Assembly (NCBI GenBank): GCA_023653785.1
Contig: JAMKCH010084933.1
Span: forward strand, 124,001-188,000
Direction of reading: 5' to 3'
Source: Ophioderma brevispina
Lineage: Eukaryota > Echinodermata > Ophiuroidea > Amphilepidida > Ophiodermatidae
DNA length: 64,000 nucleotides
In this document: piece after piece, positions 48,876 to 60,413 of the stretch
How positions within the stretch are numbered: position 1 is the first letter of the stretch
How the letters are laid out: the number at the start of each line of letters is the position of its first letter
Made by a program: the position numbers and the translations under genes
The notes under the pieces: model-generated
Database searches by the model: none
Told to the model about the DNA's origin: nothing
What the model saw: only the letters and a program-made list of their open reading frames with translations

Positions 48876-49715
48876 ATCCATATCACCCTGTTTCTAACAA
48901 GGGTTTATAGCCACATCACTCTCCGTGTAACAGGGTTATCCTATCACAACTTTATACGTTCTTAGTTTGGCATGAAGCTGGGTGAAATAGGTGAAAACGG
49001 ATCTCTTCCTCCGAAATCTCAGAATTTCTTTGACTTATAATATTCCATCAGGACATATTTTCTTTCATGCAATATCTCTAATGTAATGCGATGTCTGCGT
49101 CATCATGGAGTATCTACTTCTTGAATATTTTATTGATGCAAGAATTTTCAGTATCTTAGATGTGAATTTAAATTCAAAATGCGATTTCAAATAATCTACA
49201 AAACTGAATACAGAGCTGGTTCTTGTATACAAGTCTTTAGTTGAAGGCTACTATAGCATATTGTAATAATTGCAAAGGTATTGGTTATGGGTTGATCCAT
49301 ATCACCCTGTGTCTAACAGGGGTATATAGACATATCATTCTCTGTGTAACAGGGTTATCCAATCACACCTTTATGTACGTTCTTAGTTTGACATGAAGCT
49401 GGTTGAACTAGGTGAAAACGGATCTCTTTCTCTGAAGAACATCTCAATTTCTTTCACTTACAATATTTCAACAGGACATATTTTCTTTCATACAATATCT
49501 ATAATGAAATGCGATGTCTGCATTACCATGGAGTAACTATTTCTTGAATATTTTACTGATGCAAGAATTTTCAGTATCTTAGATTGAATTTAAATTCAAA
49601 ATGCGATTTCAAATAATCTGCAAAATTTAATCCAGTGCTGGTTCTTGTATAGGAGTCTTTAGTTGAAGGCTACTATAGCATATTGTAATAATTGTAAAGG
49701 TATTGGTTATGAGTG
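48876..49715 (+). repeat. Tandem duplication, two units of about 420 bp
   Basis: Unit 1 (48876-49294) and unit 2 (49295-49715) both begin atccatatcaccctg, and share gtgtaacagggttatcc, gttcttagtttgrcatgaagctgg, gaaaacggatctct, gaatttaaattcaaaatgcgatttc and tttagttgaaggctactatagcatattg. They are about nine-tenths identical by eye. No shared open frame, so it looks non-coding. Confidence 0.9.
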
Positions 49716-51090
49716 TATCGATTAGGATTTTAAGTTCATGGATTACATATATGTAACATTACTAGAGGAATACACTTTACTACAAGTGACACCTCTGTTC
49801 AAGTAATACTTCTGTTCAAGTCTTATTCCTTCAATTATTTTAATTTATTTCATTATGCATTATGCTGCCTCCACATATCAATACTTCAGCCTGTCTCAAG
49901 ACAAATGGTACAATAAAATGGTTAAATGTGAAATTTCAAAAGAAGTCATTTTTACTTGGCATAATATTAAAGAACAAAGGCTGGGCTTTCCAATTGTTTC
50001 AACTTATTTTTTTGGGTCAAATCAGAGATATAATCACGTTAGTGCTATACACCAAATTCGATTTTGCGCCACTTTTATGCATGGGTAGATACTGTGCCAT
50101 CCTGTCTTGAAGCAAAAGTAACAAAACACATGATTAAAGTACACAAAGGAAGTCTAGTTTTCTCGAAACATGCCTTAATAGTCAACATAATAAGTCCAAT
50201 GATAAATATTTCTTTTCATAATTAATAAACGAATACAGATAGCTAATGCACGTTTCGGTGAAACGGAGCTTAGGATTTAGAATTTAGAAAGTAAGTGGAT
50301 GTTTCTGTACGGTCACAATCCTCTTCTAATAAACAACAGTATGTGGAATGTTATATGTACACTTTATCTTAAAGAACTTACTGAAGATAATTTCCTTCAT
50401 TACTTTAACTGTTTTCGCATGAAGTTAATCCCCTTTTTGAAAAATTTAAAGGTGAATCTTTTTAAAGGTGAATCTTTTTAAAGGTGAATAACTTATGTTT
50501 AATTGGTTTTTGTGTTCCGCAGTAAACTGGAGTTATCTCTCGATTGAAACAAGCAAATGAGATGAAATAATAGTATAGTAAAGCATGTTTTTTTCTTTAA
50601 TGTGATGCAAAAAAAAATGTTGAGATTTAAAATATTGAAAAAAAAAACTTTTCGATCTTTCCATTTTTTAGACAGGCTGTTGATCCGATGTAGATTATGT
50701 AATACAAGATGACTGTTTCTTTTGAAAATCTATAGAAACAGACCATCATCATTTCTATTCTTTCATAGTATTATTCATTTTCTTCACTTATCTGAAAATT
50801 ACTTCGGTTTCTGGGGTTGTCTCCCAAAGCATTTTCAGTAACAGCAGCCAACAGTTAAAGGTGCATGTTCCGATATTAGAGCCTGTCACTTGCACGTACG
50901 CCCTATCAAGTACCGTGGGAAACAAACTTGCGGTTTTGATGGTAGAAGCAATAATGCATACTGCAAAGCCCTATTCAATACTGTGCTAATATTGATGGTT
51001 AACCATTAAAACAAGCATCTTAAAGTCAGCATTGAGAAGCATTATTAGTGTAATATGGTAAGCTAAAATGCGAATTTCAATCAACCATTT
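49716..51090. other. No gene seen; small 17-bp tandem at 50445
   Basis: AT-rich. At 50445-50490 a tttaaaggtgaatct unit is repeated three times. Confidence 0.6.
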
Positions 51091-51096
51091 TTAATG

Positions 51097-51471
51097 TTAA
51101 TTGCGTAGTGTGTTTCTGAGCTCCCAAGCTCTTTTTGCATATGACATACAAAAATCTTCAAATACAGCAGCAATTATTTTAACATCTTCAACATAGTAAT
51201 TGTTGTAAGTTTCAATACCACCTAACGTAAGGATTGTTTTGACTTGTAAGCTGCTGGAGATAAAGGCTTCCCATACATCAAGATGATTAATAGCAATTAA
51301 ATTACCTTCAAGTTTGTTGTATTCATCAATTCTGATATCATTAAGTTTGCTGCAAGTAAATAAGAAATGGTGAACATCTTCAATGCCAATATTGCATGTT
51401 AAACAAATGCCGTCATGTTCAGTAACCCATTTGCGGGTTCTGCGATCTAACGGCAGAATATATATTTCAAT
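51097..51471 (-). pseudogene. C-terminal domain of a LINE polymerase (zinc-knuckle-like)
   Basis: The minus strand is open for about 124 codons, from after a TGA at 51472-51474 to TAA at 51097-51099. It starts IEIYILPLDRRTRKWV and soon shows a CLTC / HHFLFTC arrangement (C-x2-C, then HH and C), the CCHC-type motif found after the reverse transcriptase in many non-LTR retrotransposons ('LP.D.R.C..C....ED..HFLF.C..'). It is followed by LNDIRIDEYNK and a helical tail ending AKRAWELRNTLRN. The rest of the polymerase is not visible upstream, so this is the 5'-truncated remnant of an element inserted in minus orientation. The frame has no stop, so it may be fairly young. Confidence 0.75.
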
Positions 51472-51479
51472 TCAGCTAC

Positions 51480-54165
51480 TACTTATCTATTATTATAACT
51501 CTTTTATACATTTCATCCATTTTTAAGCGTTGTCAAAAATGAAATAACGCTGTCATTTAGTCAAGCAAAAGCTTCATTTTTACAGACATTAAAACGTAAA
51601 CAAGACATTGCAAGTCCGCTGCTTTTCAGGCTAGCATTAAACACTGAAGTCTTATGATACTGAAGAAACTTTATCAAGTCTAGTGCATGCGAAAGTCCAG
51701 CTGAAATAAGCATAAGAGGTCATGATATTTTATATAAACTATGGCTGATTTTCTATTGCTTACGTGTGAAAAGATCCGTGTTGCGTAATTCTTTGCGGGA
51801 CTAAAACGAATAATTTCGAGTTAATGAGCTCCCCTGTTCGGTTTTAATAAAACACGGTCAAATAAAAGGTATAATAGGATATAGGGATTTGTTTTCATGG
51901 CCTGTACTTCAGGATGCTTCTTATTGCTTTCTCCTAGAGCATCATTGAGTGCCAATATCTCAACAGAGAGAAGTTTATGCATAATAACAATAGTTCCTAA
52001 AAGCATCTAATAAAGATTGAGGCGTATCATGATTTCTTTAGCCGTTAAAGGTGTATTTCGTGATTCCAGCACCTTCTGTTTTATTCATTGTCCACAAGAT
52101 ATCCTTGAGAAAAGCTTATTCAGGAAATTTGAGTTGATCCCGATCTTGTGGTTTAGTGTTATGAGGAATTGCTTGTTTCCCACGGCCCCCTAGGCCACTG
52201 TGCTGTAATATCTGTCCGTTTAGGGACAGAAAATGCAAAATTGCGAATTTCTAACAGATGCGACCGAGTTTGCACGTAAGATTGGTACACGTGGATTACT
52301 AAGGCTAACGGTTCAGATGAAATAGAAATCTCAATTTTTTTAGATAAGTCGGTGGACGAGGTTGTGGATCACTAAATGCCCCTTTAAAACATAAAAACTC
52401 ACAAAAATAATTGTGACGTATTAACATTTATCCAGATATTATTGACTAATTTATACAACAGAATAAAATCCAAAGAATTATTTGTATGTGTGATGTGTGA
52501 ATTAAGCATTGTCATCATTGTCGTAAAAAATCATATGGCCTGAATTAAAATGGTAATAGTCCCTCTCATACTGTATTCATTGCTTACAAGTATCTTTTAA
52601 ATTATGTATATACATATAAAAACAAGCCAAAGAGTGCTTTGATTTTGTCGCATTCAGCATTGTCATGAGTGGTTTTGGCCTGATTTGCTACAGCCAACCA
52701 ACGAGGCAACACATTATCATCAGTGAATCACTCTACTCGTTACACTCGTTAAGATATTGAATGACGTCACTGGGTATCCTTCGATCAATCTTTTGATAAC
52801 CTTTTAATGAAATTGGATCATTTTTCTCCTTACGTCAAGCGATGGGATTTCATGTTTTATGTCTTATTGCAGTGTTTTGTTCCTATTAGGACTGCTAGTA
52901 ATAAACTGTTTCTAAATTTAATTCACAAATAAGGTCGTCAAAAGGAAAACCCCCTTGACGCGTTGCTTCTTTGTTGATTTATCTGTAGATAAGGGAATAA
53001 TGAAAGGCATTTCGATAATTTGAAGATAAGGTTGAATGATTCAAGGGCATATTAGAGCATGATGAAGAGTAACAAAATAACAGAAACTATTCATTTCCAC
53101 GAATAGCATGCGATGTATCTGATCTAAAATGTAATTTGCCATCTGCAGTTATATGAGTGTAATTGCACTGATTCAGTTCAACCAACTTTAAAAATAACTG
53201 CATTGCTATGGTCGTCATTTGCTCTAAAAGAAGGGTGCTTATTGTTTCGATTAATTATGACGAAATGCTTACATTAAGATTGTACTTGTCTTGGTTAGTT
53301 CGCCTTACTGATAACAACATCAATTTTATACTCTGATCTATGATGTGTGGACTAGTTCTAACATGTTTCTCTTTGATATGATAAAAGCAGTTCCTCTTTA
53401 AAATTACGAATCAAATTTCACTTACAATTAAGGTGAGAAACATTATGAAGGGTATCTCTATTAATAACCAAATTGACTATATCTCTAGGAGTCAACGTTC
53501 TTGTCCGAATGCTGACGTAATTTGTACTTTTAATATAGATTTGCTGTAGTTGGTGATACTCTGAAGGCAGCACGTGCCATACATACACTACGATTACTTT
53601 ACATGCTAGTGTTCAAGGCACAGGCGCACAAGGACCAAGCTGAATCCTGAAGAAAGCGACGCCATCAAATGTAATTGCAAAATGTGCTCCTAATTTTAGT
53701 TAAAGTTTAGCTTAGGTGAATTTTATGCAGATTTGCTCCGACAAGCATCAAGGAAATAAGACCTCATCTAGACGTGTCCTAGGTCGTATCAAAAAGATTT
53801 TGAGGTACAGATATTTAAATAAAAATGTCTTCAAATAATAAGCACTATTTTTTAAGTGGACGATGAGTTAAATATAGCTTCAAAACTTTCAAAATGATGT
53901 TATTATTCATACCTAGAAGAAATAATAAAATTAGACCCAATCCGACAAAGGTGTGAAAACGCATGAATTACCTTATGCAAAAGAGAATTTCATAATAATT
54001 ATGGCACTAATAATATGAATCTTGATCTAACATGTATGTTTACATTTTGAACAAAGGCAAATGTAAGAAATGCTGTATTACCAATTGTGATTTTTCACAT
54101 GGATTATGTGAAAAAAGTAGCAAAGCAGATATTTGTTGTAGGAGTTTGATAAAGAGCTAATGGAG
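51480..54165. other. No gene seen
   Basis: AT-rich DNA with no coding region, repeat or RNA gene that I can support. Confidence 0.5.
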
Positions 54166-54171
54166 TGTATA

Positions 54172-56330
54172 TCAATTTAGCGGCCGCAGCTTGTAGCGCC
54201 AAATTCCCCCGTCCGTCATTAATTTGGGGATGTCAGATGGATCCTGCTGGATGTCTCGAGCAATCACATCAATGTAGTTAAAGGGGCGACGACCCCTATT
54301 TGGACATGGCAACATCCAACATGTGACGTCTGAGAGTACTTGATCAATCGCAAGATGACAGTGACCAGCAAATCGTGCACGGCACTGGGCGACAGAGGAT
54401 GAAATTGGAGGGATATGTTTTTTGGTCTTGTGCTCACGCCAGGACATGTTTTGTACTTACATATAAGGAGCTGGTGTGGGTGCCATCCAGTCTATCCTGT
54501 AGCTTTTTCTTCATGGTCCAGGTCTCAGATCCATATAACAGGATACTCTCTGCATAGATTCTGAAAAGGTAAGTTTGGTTGAATTCGACATATCAGATTG
54601 CCATAAGTGACATAATTTATTACAAGAAGTCTTTCTTGCTGTCGGCAACATAGGTCGACAGCGTATGAAATTGGAGGGATATCTCCATATATCTGTGCTC
54701 TGGTCTTGCACTCACGCCATGCGCCAGGACATGTTTTGTGCTCGCATAAGGAGCTTGGTGTAGGTACCATCCGGTCTATCCTGTAGCTCTTTCTTCATGG
54801 TCCACGTCTCAGATCCATATAACAGGATACTCTCTACAGAGGCGCTGAAGGTCAGCTTGTTTGAATGGCGATACCAAATTGCTATAAGTGGTGTAGTTTA
54901 TTGCAAACATTCCAAGCTTGTCCATTGCGTGACAGGAAGTCTTTCTTGCTGTCGGCAACATAAGACCCTCGGTACTTGAAGTCTTTGACCTCTTTGAATT
55001 GGATACCGTCTATAGTGCATAGGGTGAATATTCTCTTCCTCGTTGACGGTCATGTATTCCGTCTTCTGGGCATTTAGATGTGGCCAACTTTGTCTGCAGC
55101 ATTCTCAAGTGATGTTAGTAGCTCTTAGAGCTAGATCGTCTGCGTAGTCAAGGTCTGTGAGAGGCTGATATTGGTGACGTCTAAAACGCTTAGGGTTGAT
55201 GGTGAGACACTTGTTGTTCACGATGTTAAGACACTGTCTGAGAATGTAATCGACCTCGATTACAAACAGATAGGAGGATTGTTGTAGTTGTTAGGAACTC
55301 CTTTGTGGGCCCATCCATGGTCTGCAATAGATTTAGATTATCATGCATGATGGCAATTGCTTTGACATGCTCATCTGGAACACCGTAGTTTATGAAAATA
55401 TGCCGCATTACATCCCTGTTGACACTGCCAAAAGTCTTGATGAAGTCTACCAACACAACTGAAGCTTTTCTTTTTGAAATTTGCAACTCTTCTATGTTTC
55501 TTCTGAGGGCATTATGTCTGGGGTAGTGTTTGTCTGAGAATGGGATCTATGTAAAGAATGATTCTGTTGAACAGCTTTTAGTTGTAGATCTTAGTGGCCA
55601 GAGGTGACAGTGTGATTCCTCTGTAGATTGGGGGTAGCTGCAGGTCGCCTATATTTGGTGGAGTAGTGATGAACGGTGTTGAAAAGGCAGCTGGTTTGTT
55701 TCCCATGTAGGCCTTGTTACAAAATTCTAACAGTTGATTCTTCCGGATTACAGCAGGAATGTTGTTGAGACCAGGCGTCTTTGTGTTGTTCAGTTTCTTC
55801 AGGCAGCTCTGAAGCTCCTTTATAGTCTGGATGGGAAAGGTGTCTGCTATCTTGTGATTGCAAGAAAGGTTCATCAAGGTTGGTGTTATTCTAAACTGGC
55901 TTGCCAAGCAGAGAACTAAAGTGCTGAAACCATGTGTCAAGGCGCTCTTGAGTTGTTTCACCTTAGATTCTTATAGGCGGTGTAGCGTTCTTGTTAGTCG
56001 CTTCTTGGCTGCATACTTCAGGTTTTTCTCTGGTTTTGCTGACATTGTCATTTGAGGCAAAGGCAGCGGTCTTCGTCTTCTTTCTCCAATGCAATTTTTT
56101 GTTTGCTGTAGTGAGGACATCATATACTCTGCTGGAGTTCCTGTCTTCAAGGTTGTCAACAAGAGTATTGAACCTGTTATGCAGTATACTGTTCACATAG
56201 CTTTGCATCTCCCACTACCTTCCTCCAGTCAATTGTTTTCATGGTCTCTCTGGGAAGGGGTGGATAGTTCATGGTAAAAGTGAGAGACAGTTTCATCTGG
56301 ATGATCGCTGCGAGGCCTGTATCTTCTTAA
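54172..56330 (-). mobile_element. Decayed LINE with reverse transcriptase, minus strand, 2.1 kb
   Basis: Reading the minus strand from high to low coordinates gives the expected order of a non-LTR polymerase. A linker is at about 56330-55963 (HPDETVSHFYHELSTP...). The start of the reverse transcriptase, TKTPGLNNIPAVI then GDLQLPPIYRGITLSPLATK, is at 55578-55961. The block KASVVLVDFIKTFGSVNRDV with YGVPDEHVKAI is at 55226-55486; the usual 'DF.KAFDSV' reads IKTFGSV. A segment near 55030-54900 reads ...CTIDGIQFKEVKDFKYRGSY.... The C-terminal block QCRARFAGHCHLAIDQVLSD, then CPNRGRRPFNYID, is at 54172-54447. Several frameshifts and stops break it, so it is inactive. The 3' part carries a tandem duplication. 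Confidence 0.85.
54412..54968 (-). repeat. Tandem duplication inside the LINE (period about 284)
   Basis: Text such as cgccaggacatgttttgt, ccrgtctatcctgtagct, tcttcatggtcca, tcagatccatataacaggatactctct and aggaagtctttcttgctgtcggcaacata occurs twice, about 284 bp apart (first unit about 54412-54655, second about 54718-54968). It duplicates the coding block around 'SILLYGSETWTMKKELQDRL', so the polymerase cannot be read through. Confidence 0.8.
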
Positions 56331-56479
56331 GTATATGGATAATGATAGATTGCTTCAAAGTGTGAGGAAATATGCCTGTCAAAAAGAATTGTTTACTATC
56401 CTGGTGATGGAATAGACATTTTAAGTCTCTGTTTAATGAACCAGGAAGGAAGTGTGTCTATAGGTTGCAAACCACCAAA

Positions 56480-57396
56480 CATGGATGAGTCTTAACAACT
56501 TAAACTGAATAATGAGAAAACAGAATTTTTTGTAGCAGGAACATACCAAAGCCTAAGGAAGCTTCCAAAATTACAGTTGAAAGTTGGTGAATGTAGTATT
56601 GAACCATCATCTAACATCCGGAACTTGGGGATAAGTTTTGACTCTCATCTCTCAATGGCTAAACAAATAAACAGTATCATATCTGCTAGTAACTTTCAAC
56701 TACGCAATATCCGCCGTATATGTCGGTACTTGGATCAAGACACACGTCACCTGGTCGTTCTTACACTACTCCTCTCTCGCGTGGACTATGGTAATGCTCT
56801 GCTATATGGTGCCAATACACAAGATCTTGACAGACTCCAGTCTCTTCAAAATCGTGCTGCTAAACTTATTTTCTCGGCCTCCAGACTCGATAGTCCACTG
56901 CCTCTCATGAACAAACTTCACTGGCTCTCCATTAAAAAACGCATTAACTTCAAGATATGCCTCCATGTGTACAAATGCTTCAACAACTCTGGTCCTCAGT
57001 ACCTCACTGACTTACTCTCATACAGAACATTTCCTCCATCTGCCCCTGTTACGATAATCTGCGACTGATAAGACTCGTCTTGAGGTACCTAAGTCCAAAA
57101 AAATGTAGTGGTGAAAAGGCTTTTTCAGTTGCAGGCCCCATGTTGTGGAATGCATTACCACAGCATATAAGAAATGCAAGCTCAGTCACCATTTTTAAGA
57201 AGCTCTTGAAATCACATCTGTACTGACTATGTTGTTTGTATTTTGCCTTTGTGTATACTATTTCCTTTTTTGCCGTACAGCGCCTTGATCACTGAAATTT
57301 GTTTTTCTGGATATTGCGCTTTATAAGAAATTGTATGTATGTATGTATGTATGTATGTATGTATGTATGTATGTATGTATGATGTATGTATGTATG

Positions 57397-57427
<31 letters not shown>
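56480..57427 (+). mobile_element. LINE 3' end (CR1/L2-like) with (TGTA)n tail
   Basis: The plus strand encodes the end of a reverse transcriptase. A frameshifted WMSLNNLK...NEKTEFFVAG segment (56483-56545) corresponds to the post-active-site 'W...N.LKLN..KTE' block. It is followed by SNIRNLGISFDSHLSM, IRRICRYLD, LLLSRVDYGNALLYG, LQSLQNRAAKLIFSA and LHWLSIKKRINFKI. A frame break near 57060 is followed, in another frame, by the C-terminus (GPMLWNALPQHIRNA then FKKLLKSHLY). The 3' UTR ends in about 95 bp of (TGTA)n, a target-primed tail. The 5' part, including the active-site FADD region, is missing. It is inserted in repeat family D copy 1. Confidence 0.9.
57330..57426 (+). repeat. (TGTA)n tail of the LINE
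   Basis: About 95 bp of tgta with a single phase slip (gatgtatg) directly follows the LINE 3' UTR. Confidence 0.95.
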
Positions 57428-57430
<3 letters not shown>

Positions 57431-57689
57431 AATTGCCATTGGTTTATGTTCAAAATGACCCTAATTAAAACGTAAATTTCTCATTAACGAAGTCACTTAA
57501 ATTTGGCATTACCTTGGACTGCTAGATCTCTGCATCCCATTCAACAAGAAGAATCCATAAGTTAATCACGGATTGTTCGAGCTACTGAAGCATGAAGACA
57601 ACGATGAGTTTCGATCCCCTCTGAACTGTGGCTTCTAGTCGAAATATTCCTATGGTGTGGGTGTAAAATTAGCACTGTAATTACTCACA

Positions 57690-59010
57690 GACTTTTTTAT
57701 CTTGACATCGTGTTGATTTGTATCTTTAAAATAATTTCTAAAACAATATATATAATAATAATAACAACATAATAATAATAATAAAATGATACTTAAGGGG
57801 AAATTTAAATTATTCATTAGCTTATAATGAGCTCTTTTTATTATTTAAATTAATTAATAATCATATCCGTTGTTATTCCACTTCATTTTTCATTTGCATA
57901 AATTAATATTCATATCTTTTGACGGAATAAACGCAAACAATGGAAACCTTAAGAAGACACAGAATTTCGCCTTAACGCCAAATTCAGTGCATAAGAAAAA
58001 AAATCGCCTTAATGCTGAATTAATCATTTAATAATAATAATAATGGGAGAACCGCAATTATATCAGATCATTGCGCTCACAAAGTTATCCTCGCGTACCT
58101 GAGCCATTTTTTGTAACAAAACTCCGGGGGGGGGGGGGGTTACCACCCCGTAATTGTCGTTACTGACACCCGATTCCTATAAAATTGGTATCACAGGATT
58201 AGCTTAGAGTTTTGTCTTTCCATTCGTATCAAAATAAGTACCAACATTCCATTATGACGTCACTATGACGTCATAAGTTGAGGAAAGTATGAAAAACTGG
58301 ATATAGGGTGGAAATTGCAATTTTGCAATTTTACTGACACAAACACATTATTATAGCATTAAAACGCTCTGAATATATAAAACTAGTCATTTCCCATCAA
58401 ATAGAGTAAAAGACCGCATGACAATCGAATATTCCTAACTTTTTGGTGAAAAAATGAATTTTCCCCTATTCCACACTGTGTACTATGGAAATTGACGGTT
58501 TTGCTGACATGCAAACCTTATGACGGCATTCTGAAATAATTCTAGGCATGTTGGTACTCATGTTGGTACTAATGGAAAAAGGAGGACCATAGCTATCTAT
58601 TGGTACCAAATCAAGTGTCTGTGATATTTTTGTGTCGTGCTAGGCATATTGGTTCTTCTCTCCCGAAAGGGGGGGGGGGAGATCACCCTGTATACCTATA
58701 CCCCGGTAGATGTTTGTTTTTGGATGAAAAGTAGCGGAAAATATAAATTGATAATTACATTAAATAATTTGGCGCCAAAAAGGGTCTTCAGCAAGCCGGG
58801 AAAAACCTAAAGGGGGGGGGGGCGTGGTACCATCCCCCCTTCGGTAGACGAGGGTTAAAAAGCAAACATACATGTAATTATAAACGAATGAGACAAACTT
58901 TATTCAATGCAAAAAATAAATTGGCTAAAAACATGATCAAATGCCAGATAATATTTACAGATGCCAAAATGTCAAAGTAAAAACGACTAAGGGACACCAT
59001 ATCGTAAAGG
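57690..59010. other. Sequence between parts of repeat D; poly-G runs, double CRE
   Basis: No gene is seen. Poly-G runs are at about 58125-58140, 58669-58680 and 58813-58823. Two TGACGTCA palindromes lie at 58255-58262 and 58266-58273. An (ATA)n-like tract is near 57750-57785. This may be an insertion in repeat D copy 1. Confidence 0.45.
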
Positions 59011-59450
59011 CAATAAAATATGGCCCATGAAGTTCCAGTTGTTACTATTTCTCAATTTTAACTTAGACTCATTTTTTAACTTAGGCCCCCATTTTTAAAC
59101 ACTTTTCGGCCAGAGGGTGCCAGACCAGATCTATTTAGTGGTATGGAATCTACAGAACCCTCAGATTTGTAAATCAATGCACTTCATGTCTATTTCAACC
59201 CGTCTTGACATGTTTTGATCATTCATGAGAATAATTTCATTATTTTAATGCATTGAGCAAGAAATTAGTGTTGTTCTAGAATATGCATACTTTGCAATCT
59301 ACTGGAGATTTGGGTGTTCTTGGGTACTCACAATGTCACATACTGCCAGAAACAACATTTTCTGTTTTGCATTGCTTCATTATGTAATCAGAAATAAAAT
59401 AACTTACTCTTTGCTCGTCATAGCGCCCGGCCTTTGAGAAGGGAGTATTC

Positions 59451-59464
59451 GGGGGGGGGGGGGG
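59451..59464 (+). repeat. Poly-G run
   Basis: An uninterrupted run of about 14 G, the fifth such run within 1.4 kb. Confidence 0.9.
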
Positions 59465-59996
59465 TGCCTACTCGGGCCAGCTGTGTACATGTATGTCAAG
59501 GCATAAGGCTGGCTATAGCTGATAACATGAATCAAAATAGCCTCACTATTTGGATAAAAGAAAGAGCAGCCATCATTAGTACCTGTGTAACTCAGGTCGC
59601 AAAAGCTGCTATACCATTCATTATGTGACTATTTGAAACGGCTACGGTAATACAACACTGGCACAAGCCAGGCTGCTGAATTTTGCACCTCAGTCGTAGA
59701 CTAGCCACTCACCACTCACTTCACAATCTGAATGATTCAGCCAGCCAAGTGCCAAGTGTACACATATTTCGCAGGTCAAGTGTACACATATTTCGCAGGT
59801 CCATTGACTTACCTTGTCTGTCGAGCTCTTCAGATTTTCCTGCCGCCCTCCTCCGTCGGTCTAAATAGCTTTCAGAGGCAACGGTCTAGGGGACTATTAC
59901 TAGTGTTTTGAACTCAAGATGACAAGATCAAGTTTAACGTACTAGAGGTCAGGGGTCACGAAACTTTTTCGCTAGTCTCTACACACAACTCCTAAA

Positions 59997-60413
59997 GGTT
60001 GCACACCATCAAATAAATTGTGCCATTGGTTTTATGTACAAAATGGTCTTAATTAAAATGTAAATTTCTCATTAACGAATCGACTCAGTCACTTAAATTA
60101 TGCATTACCTTGGGTTCTATACTTCTGCATCCCATTCAGCAAGAAGAATGTATAATTTGACCACGGATTTTTCAAGCCACTGAAGCGTGAATACAATGAT
60201 GAGTTCTGATCCCCTCTGAAACTGTGGCTTCTAGGCGAAATATTCCTATGGGGTGGGTGTAAAATTAGTACTGTATTTACTAAATTTCTAACACCAAATA
60301 TGGCCCAGGAAATTCCAGTTGTTACTGGCTCCAATTTTACCTTTTTTCTAAACACCTTTCGGCCAGAGGGTGCCAGACCAGATCTATTTAGTGGTGTGAA
60401 ATCTATAGTGCAG
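59997..60413 (+). mobile_element. Repeat family D, copy 2 (left end of a possible 2.85-kb element)
   Basis: The tip ggttgcacaccatcaaat is followed by the body shared with copy 1 (tctgcatcccattcagcaagaagaat, gatcccctctgaaactgtggcttctag, aaatattcctatggggtggg) and the inner block ggccagagggtgccagaccagatctatttagtggt, ending near 60413. The minus-strand open frame runs through it into the adjoining LINE fragment by chance. Confidence 0.75.

Larger units (their letters stand above)
56463..59170. mobile_element. Repeat family D, copy 1, interrupted by a LINE and other sequence
   Basis: The tip ggttgcaaaccaccaaa at 56463-56479 matches the tips of copies at 59997 and 62851. The body resumes after the LINE at about 57427 (aaattgccattggtttatg) and runs to about 57683. 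The inner part (aaatatggccc...gttccagttgttact; ttcggccagagggtgccagaccagatctatttagtggt) is at about 59014-59170, after a stretch of 1.3 kb with no counterpart in copy 2. So copy 1 has at least two interruptions. Confidence 0.65.

Noticed and set aside
57227..57439. His-Thr-Tyr-Ile repeat protein on the minus strand
   Set aside because: Translation of the (TGTA)n LINE tail.
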